Positions 54,801 to 60,800 of a DNA stretch of 64,000 nucleotides are shown here, one piece after another (the stretch's first letter is position 1; each line of letters begins with the position of its first letter). The notes under the pieces were generated by a model. The model made no database searches. It saw only the letters and a list, made by a program, of their open reading frames with translations, and was not told the origin of the DNA. Origin of the DNA: Sthenelais limicola (taxonomy: Eukaryota; Annelida; Polychaeta; Phyllodocida; Sigalionidae). The stretch is taken from contig OW804099.1 of assembly GCA_942159475.1 (NCBI GenBank), positions 15,309,999-15,373,998 on the forward strand, read 5' to 3'. The translations under genes and the position numbers were made by a program.

Positions 54801-57800
54801 CCACAACCCGTATCTTCGGCTTGTAGACATCTCCCTTTACCTGACCTCTCTCGAAATCAGTGACCGTCCCTGCAGTACTGCTTTTCTTACCAGAACTTGC
54901 AGTGCCATCCTTCTTCCCTTCCTCTCCAGGAGTCTTATCCGTCTGAGTGCCAATACTAGCAGACAAATCAGTTACCTGCACCGTATCAGATTCAAACGGA
55001 GTTTGAGTACTAAAACTCCTACATGTCACAGAAAAACTGGCCTTTTCTGAGAGGGTGTTTCCTTTCCTTTACTGAACGACCCATTAGCAGGGGAAGAAGT
55101 AGACATACCAGAACTTTTGTGGTCCCGAAATGTTACTCTCTTCGCCGTATCCTCAGACAAACCAACTGGAGATCCAAAGAAATCCATTCTACCTTCCCTA
55201 GTTTCTAACCCGGCCTGTGGATCCGCAAACGTTGAACACACAGGAGCAGACCTACTTGTATTCAGAGGAGCCATACTCCTCCGACGTGTATCTGCCGCCA
55301 GTGTATTCCAAAAAGGGGACGACACAGAATCAGTCTGAGTTGAAGCTGACTGATCTTCAGAAACATTCTGGAGACGAGAATGATCGTCTACCCGAGATAT
55401 TTCACACTTCAACTTTTCATTCTCTATCTGCAATTTTTTAATAAATACAGAGTCCCTTTCTGTCACCACATCCAGTGTTTCATGGATCTCTCGGTTCTGG
55501 AACACGAGTTGCCATCTCTGAAAGAGAACCAAAAAGTCAAAAACCAAATCCGGATTTATTCCAAATCCGTCGCGCTTAGTCTTCAGGACTGGTCAAGAAC
55601 TGGTCACGGCACCAATTGTAGTGATTCGCTCTTTGATCCGAATAAACAACTTAACAAGGCACAATTCCCTGTAGCTCTCTTTATTCTCCAGTCCGTGAAA
55701 ACGGCCCTTGTGTCCGTGAATCCGGCTAGAGTAGCTTACCCTAGTCCGTGACACAAACGGGTAGTACTAAATAAGGTTCACATAAGATCACGGTGTATAT
55801 AACAACATACACAGATTATAATAGTACAGGTTAGAATAGACAACAGAGCTCTTTAGGAGAGTAACACAAAGGGTTTACATATAACATAATGAAGGGGAAA
55901 TAGATATAATAGAGAAGATGTATAGAAATACAAAGCACCTAAGCGCGGAGCGCCTCTATTGGTAAAGTAGTAAGAGAGTAGACTGGACCTTTATGGTCAG
56001 CTACCAAGTGGTAAATGTAAGAACTACTACAAATGCATAATAATAGTATTAAAGCTGTTCTAAGTGGGAAATGTGGTTTTCCCTTGAATGTGCCTTATAG
56101 TCAAACCTGAAAAAAAAACCATTTCTACATTATATTTCTATGTTTTCGCAATTGTTTCATTAATTTCATTTCAAAGATAAAGCACCTTATATACTTTAAT
56201 AATGCATCATGTCATGATAGTGTAGCTTATTTGTACTGCAGTACATACAGCTGTCACTATTCATCAGTGACTTTCACTAGCCCTTAATTTAGAATGTTTT
56301 TCACTTATGATCTTAAGATTTGGCATGCCAATTGTATGTATCCTTGACCTTCTGTTGGTAATATTTCACATGATTCCATTACATTTGAACTAGGATGGAG
56401 ATACTCAAATATTGAAAAAATATATTTTTTTCATTATTTTTGCATTATTTTATTTTTTCATGGTAAATAATGTATGTATTTATTTCATATTCAAAACATA
56501 TATACTTACAACTGTCTAGTCATAGGAAGTCACAGAATTTGATTCAAAATAGGTCGAGAACATTTTGTATGAGTACCCTAAAAATATTTTGTTTTTAACA
56601 TTTTCACCTATTTTCCACATAATTAACTGTAAATTACGTGGTGATGTCCACAGCTTTCGAGGAGGGAAGTTTGATTTTCGGATTCAGCAGGTTTTTTTTA
56701 CATAGAAATCAGCAAAGTTCACTTAGTTCCCCGTTGGGTGCAACGAAAATCATTTTCTAGCCACATTTTGGCCTACTAGTTGTTTGTCGTCGATTCCATG
56801 TTCAGTTTGGAACTGTATAAAGTCCTGGTCACCCAAAAGTATTTTCTCCACTGTTTCCGATGGAAATATTAGCCATTTTTAAGTTTTTAGGGCATAGGAC
56901 TCGCAATAACATGATGACGGTAGACATCGTGCAAGCAATGTTGTGATACCAGTGACAATCAGAAAAAACAGGCCAGGCTCATAATGCCTAAATATCACTA
57001 CCACTAGCTCTAAAATCACCGATAATGTTCCAAATATCCTTGTACTTGCCGCTTGCTGAATGGTGGTGAGCAACGAAATAGGGAATGATCCATTTGTCAA
57101 TTCCGGCAAAACATTGTCATGCTTGCCACAGACGGCCATGACAGTTCTAAGTTCAGAGTTCAAGGTCGGATTGGGGACTTTCGAATGAAATCCTCTGTGC
57201 GCTATATAGACTACCATACACAATGCAACGCCAATTGCACTGTACACTTGCACTTGCACTGAGTGGCTATGCCGAAAGTCTCCAAACTGCTTCCGCCTTG
57301 CTTGCTCAAACGTAAACACGTATGGCTTCTGAAATTGCTAATCATTGATTTCCATAGAGGAAAACTTCGCTATCGGGGTAAAACAATATTACAAACATTT
57401 CTACCGATTCAGATTTTTTATTTATTTCTTTATTAAGTCCCTAGACACACGGAACACAGCATTCGTAAGCCGGAAGTCTGATGCTTTGGGTGTGCGACAT
57501 TAAGCCCCGGACACTTGGGCCTTTGGACTGTAATACCCAAGCAGTGGGAACTACTAGTAGTGTGGGCCATACCGTCTGATTTTGGGGCGCTAGTGTCCGG
57601 GCTCCGTTGGTTGCATGCAAAAAGTGGAAGGTTTGTTTGTTTATGGAACAGAGAGTGCGGCTGACATAACCGACATTCTGATGTTATAATTATGTGTACA
57701 AATGTGATATTGGTTTTACAGAGGTAAAATAAACTAAATACTAGAATGTGATGGTTTGAATTGTGTAAAACATGCTGATTTGGACGTTATAAAGGTGGCG

Positions 57801-60800
57801 TTTTGACTTAGTCCTTTCCGTGTAAGAAGCAAAATAGTAACCCATGTATTTGAGTGGAGGAGCTAAATTATTGCAGTTCTTCATGCTATAAGTATATCTA
57901 AAACGTTTTTTAAAGGGTCTGATATTTATTAATATGTGTTTAAACAGTAGTATTGAATCCAAAAATTGGCTAATAAAGTGATTAATTCCCTCGCTTTGGT
58001 GTCTTCGGCTTTTGTTTGAAAATAAACCCCTCGGCCCTGACGGGCCTTGGGGTTTATTTTCAAACAAATGCCGAAGACACCAAATCTCGGGAAATTAATC
58101 CCATAGCATTTGGACCAATCCTTCAAGATTAAACAGGTGCCCATGGCTATATTCATTTTCAGAATGCATGACACAGGATTGAATGAGACCAATGGAACCT
58201 ACTTGTCCAAAGCACTTGAAAATCTTCCGTCTATTGCGCATATCAAGTATGTACTTTAGAACACTTATATTAGGTATATATGTTAGAATAGATTATGCAG
58301 ATTACTGGTTCTCAGTTGGTGCCTGTGACTCACTAATTACACGTCAGTCATGAATAAAATCTTTAAAATTGAGACTTGTACAACTCATGGATCTATAACA
58401 ATGCTGCCTTAGTATTGATCATTATCCCAGTGATTTAGTGACTTTAATTCTTTGGTATATGGAAGAAGGATCTCAATATAATCTATGAACCTGCATAAAA
58501 GAAATATTGATATGCTTTACACAATCTTATAATAATTATTTAACTTATGAAAAATTAATACAAAAAGTTTAAAATCCAACTTTTTTATATATGTTCAGTT
58601 TGGAGAGAAGCCAGCTGAGTGCAGCCCAGATAGGTGAAGTAGTGGACATCTTGGTACAACACCAGAAACTGGAACTCCTGGAGTAAGTCTGAGCTGACCT
58701 TTGTATCTTAGTTCAACACAGACCATTAAGTAGCAGTATAAGATAGACTTTCAACTAATGGAACTAAATGATATGAAATACATCTATATGACATTAATTA
58801 GATACAATGAAGTTAAAGATAGTAAGATCAGGCTGATAATGAACAATTTAATATCTTTCAGTTTGTCTCACTGTGGACTGGATGATGATGCAATTGTACC
58901 TCTGACTAAAGCCTTCAAGATACCAACACTTACCAGTCTCAGGTAGGCCTAGTCTTGGTGCTCATTCAGCATGTCATCAACTAGTTTTTAAATATTTTTT
59001 GTTTGTTTGAAACATGAAGATCATATTCTTTGATATTGAGTATATATAAAAGGCCAACACTTTCATGAATGATTTGCTCCTATTGATCATATCCTATAAT
59101 ATATAATAATGTACAATTATTATTCTGATCCATGTGAATTATTCATATAGGGCGACAAATGACTATTAATTTGAATTTTTCGTCCAGATTGAATGGTAAC
59201 AGATTTGGGAAAGAAAGTATCAAACGTGTTGCTGTCCATTTACGGGGAGTCAGGTAACAAATAAACAAAAGTTGAAGAGTCAGTAAACCCCAAAATATTA
59301 TGCAAAAATCAACTTATTGCTATTATTTAAATGCAACGGCCCCAGTGGTACCTACACAATTTAAGATTTAGTGCGTTTCACCCATTTAGATGAGGGAAAA
59401 GTAGTTCCACAGTTCGACACTCAATTCAGGGTGTCTAAATATTGAAATGAACATGCAATGTTTATAATACACAAGTGGGGACAGGTATTCTGTACATATC
59501 AGGAGCCACCTTATGATATCACACATCACCCTCAGTGCCCTCTTGTGCTAAACAGACCTTTTCACCTAAGCTTTCTTGACCCTTGTGAGAGACTATAATA
59601 AGTTAGACATAAATGGAGGTTAAAATTTGGGACTTGGATATTGTACCAGAGAGGAATATACAGGGAGGAATAGAAAGAGCATAGAAACCACAGTTTTTAT
59701 TACCGTATTACCTTGAATTACCGCCTACTGGCACTTATTAACTCAATAAATCTATAACCGGCAGTAATTCAATACCCTGTGGTGATTCAAATATAGAACT
59801 TATTGCATTTCCACTGAAAAAGCATACTCAGTGGTTAATTAGGGCCCCGGCCATATTTCAAGGAAATACAGTATCATGTCATCAACAGTAACAATTTAAA
59901 TGTCATATGAGACAACAAATACCTAGTGCTTTGAATTCTCCTTTCAGATTGAGGCGTGTTACCAGCAAAATCAAAGGCAGCTGTAATCTTCAACATCTCA
60001 GGTAATAAATTTAAGGTATCTCAACATCTCAGGTAATAAAAGTTAAAAGCTGCATTCCATTGCACAGTTCTGGGGCTCTAACCACCTTAGGCAGAGAATA
60101 AAGGGTTAAAAACCTCAATGTCAGCACCACTCCAATTCCTCAGTGTACTACTGTAAAACCTCTAATAGCAGTTATCCATCAGAAGCTGCACAGTATGATG
60201 GTCAGATTGGGCAGATGTATTAGGAATGTACAATTGATCATCCAGTATATACCAGACATTCCCATTGTAATAACGAGAACGTCTCATATGGAACATTTGG
60301 TAAATTGTACATTCCTACTATAAAAGTCTGACCCATATTGATTTTAAGGAAAGCCTATATATTAGAGAACAGTGCCGCAGAAGACCCTTTTCCACTAAAT
60401 CCTTCCATTAAAGACTTCCATGTGAACTAGAGCATTTAGACCTTCATGAGTTACTATTGACATCTTGAGAAGGAGTTTCCTTATTTCTTGTTGTTGCCAT
60501 TGATTACTGTTGTACAATGATAGACTGGTATTGCTGGGGCATATGGAAGATATGATTTAAAATGTTCTAGACATTGTTTGGTTGTGTATTGTTTCCTAAT
60601 GAAACAGATTTATCCTTAACAAGTGATTCCCACATATAACTCCATAGGAATATGGCTGCATACACCAACTGTATAACAGTGTCTACATTACAAAATGCCT
60701 TTAAACAACCAGGAAAGTTGTATGTTCATATAATCTACACAATATAATATCGTTTGTCTAGTCTAAAATATTATATATTATATATAAATACTCAGCACAT

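Larger units (their letters stand above)
45711..56031 (-). mobile_element. Full-length Ty3/Gypsy LTR retrotransposon with extra 3' ORFs
   Basis: 10.3 kb, antisense in intron 20. LTRs of 415 bp at both ends start TGTAGT and end ACTACA; I count one difference between them. AATG flanks both ends (45707-45710 and 56032-56035), a 4-bp target duplication. Minus-strand order: LTR, tRNA-His-like primer site, coiled-coil gag start, gag with zinc knuckle, protease, RT, RNase H, integrase, AT-hook tail, two further frames, polypurine tract, LTR. The pol order (integrase last) marks Ty3/Gypsy. Near-identical LTRs mean recent insertion; one frame break in RT and one in gag remain. Confidence 0.95.

Noticed and set aside
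45691..56070. LRR exon interrupted by the Gypsy insertion (acceptor TTTCCATAG at 45691)
   Set aside because: The joined sequence does not give an LRR, and exon 20 joins exon 21 in phase with a normal LRR without it.
56879..57319. 146-codon minus-strand frame with two hydrophobic stretches
   Set aside because: No recognisable family, splice context or repeat relation; not enough to call a gene.
57741..58192. Minus-strand frames across the 121-bp hairpin
   Set aside because: They read through an inverted repeat, with no domain.
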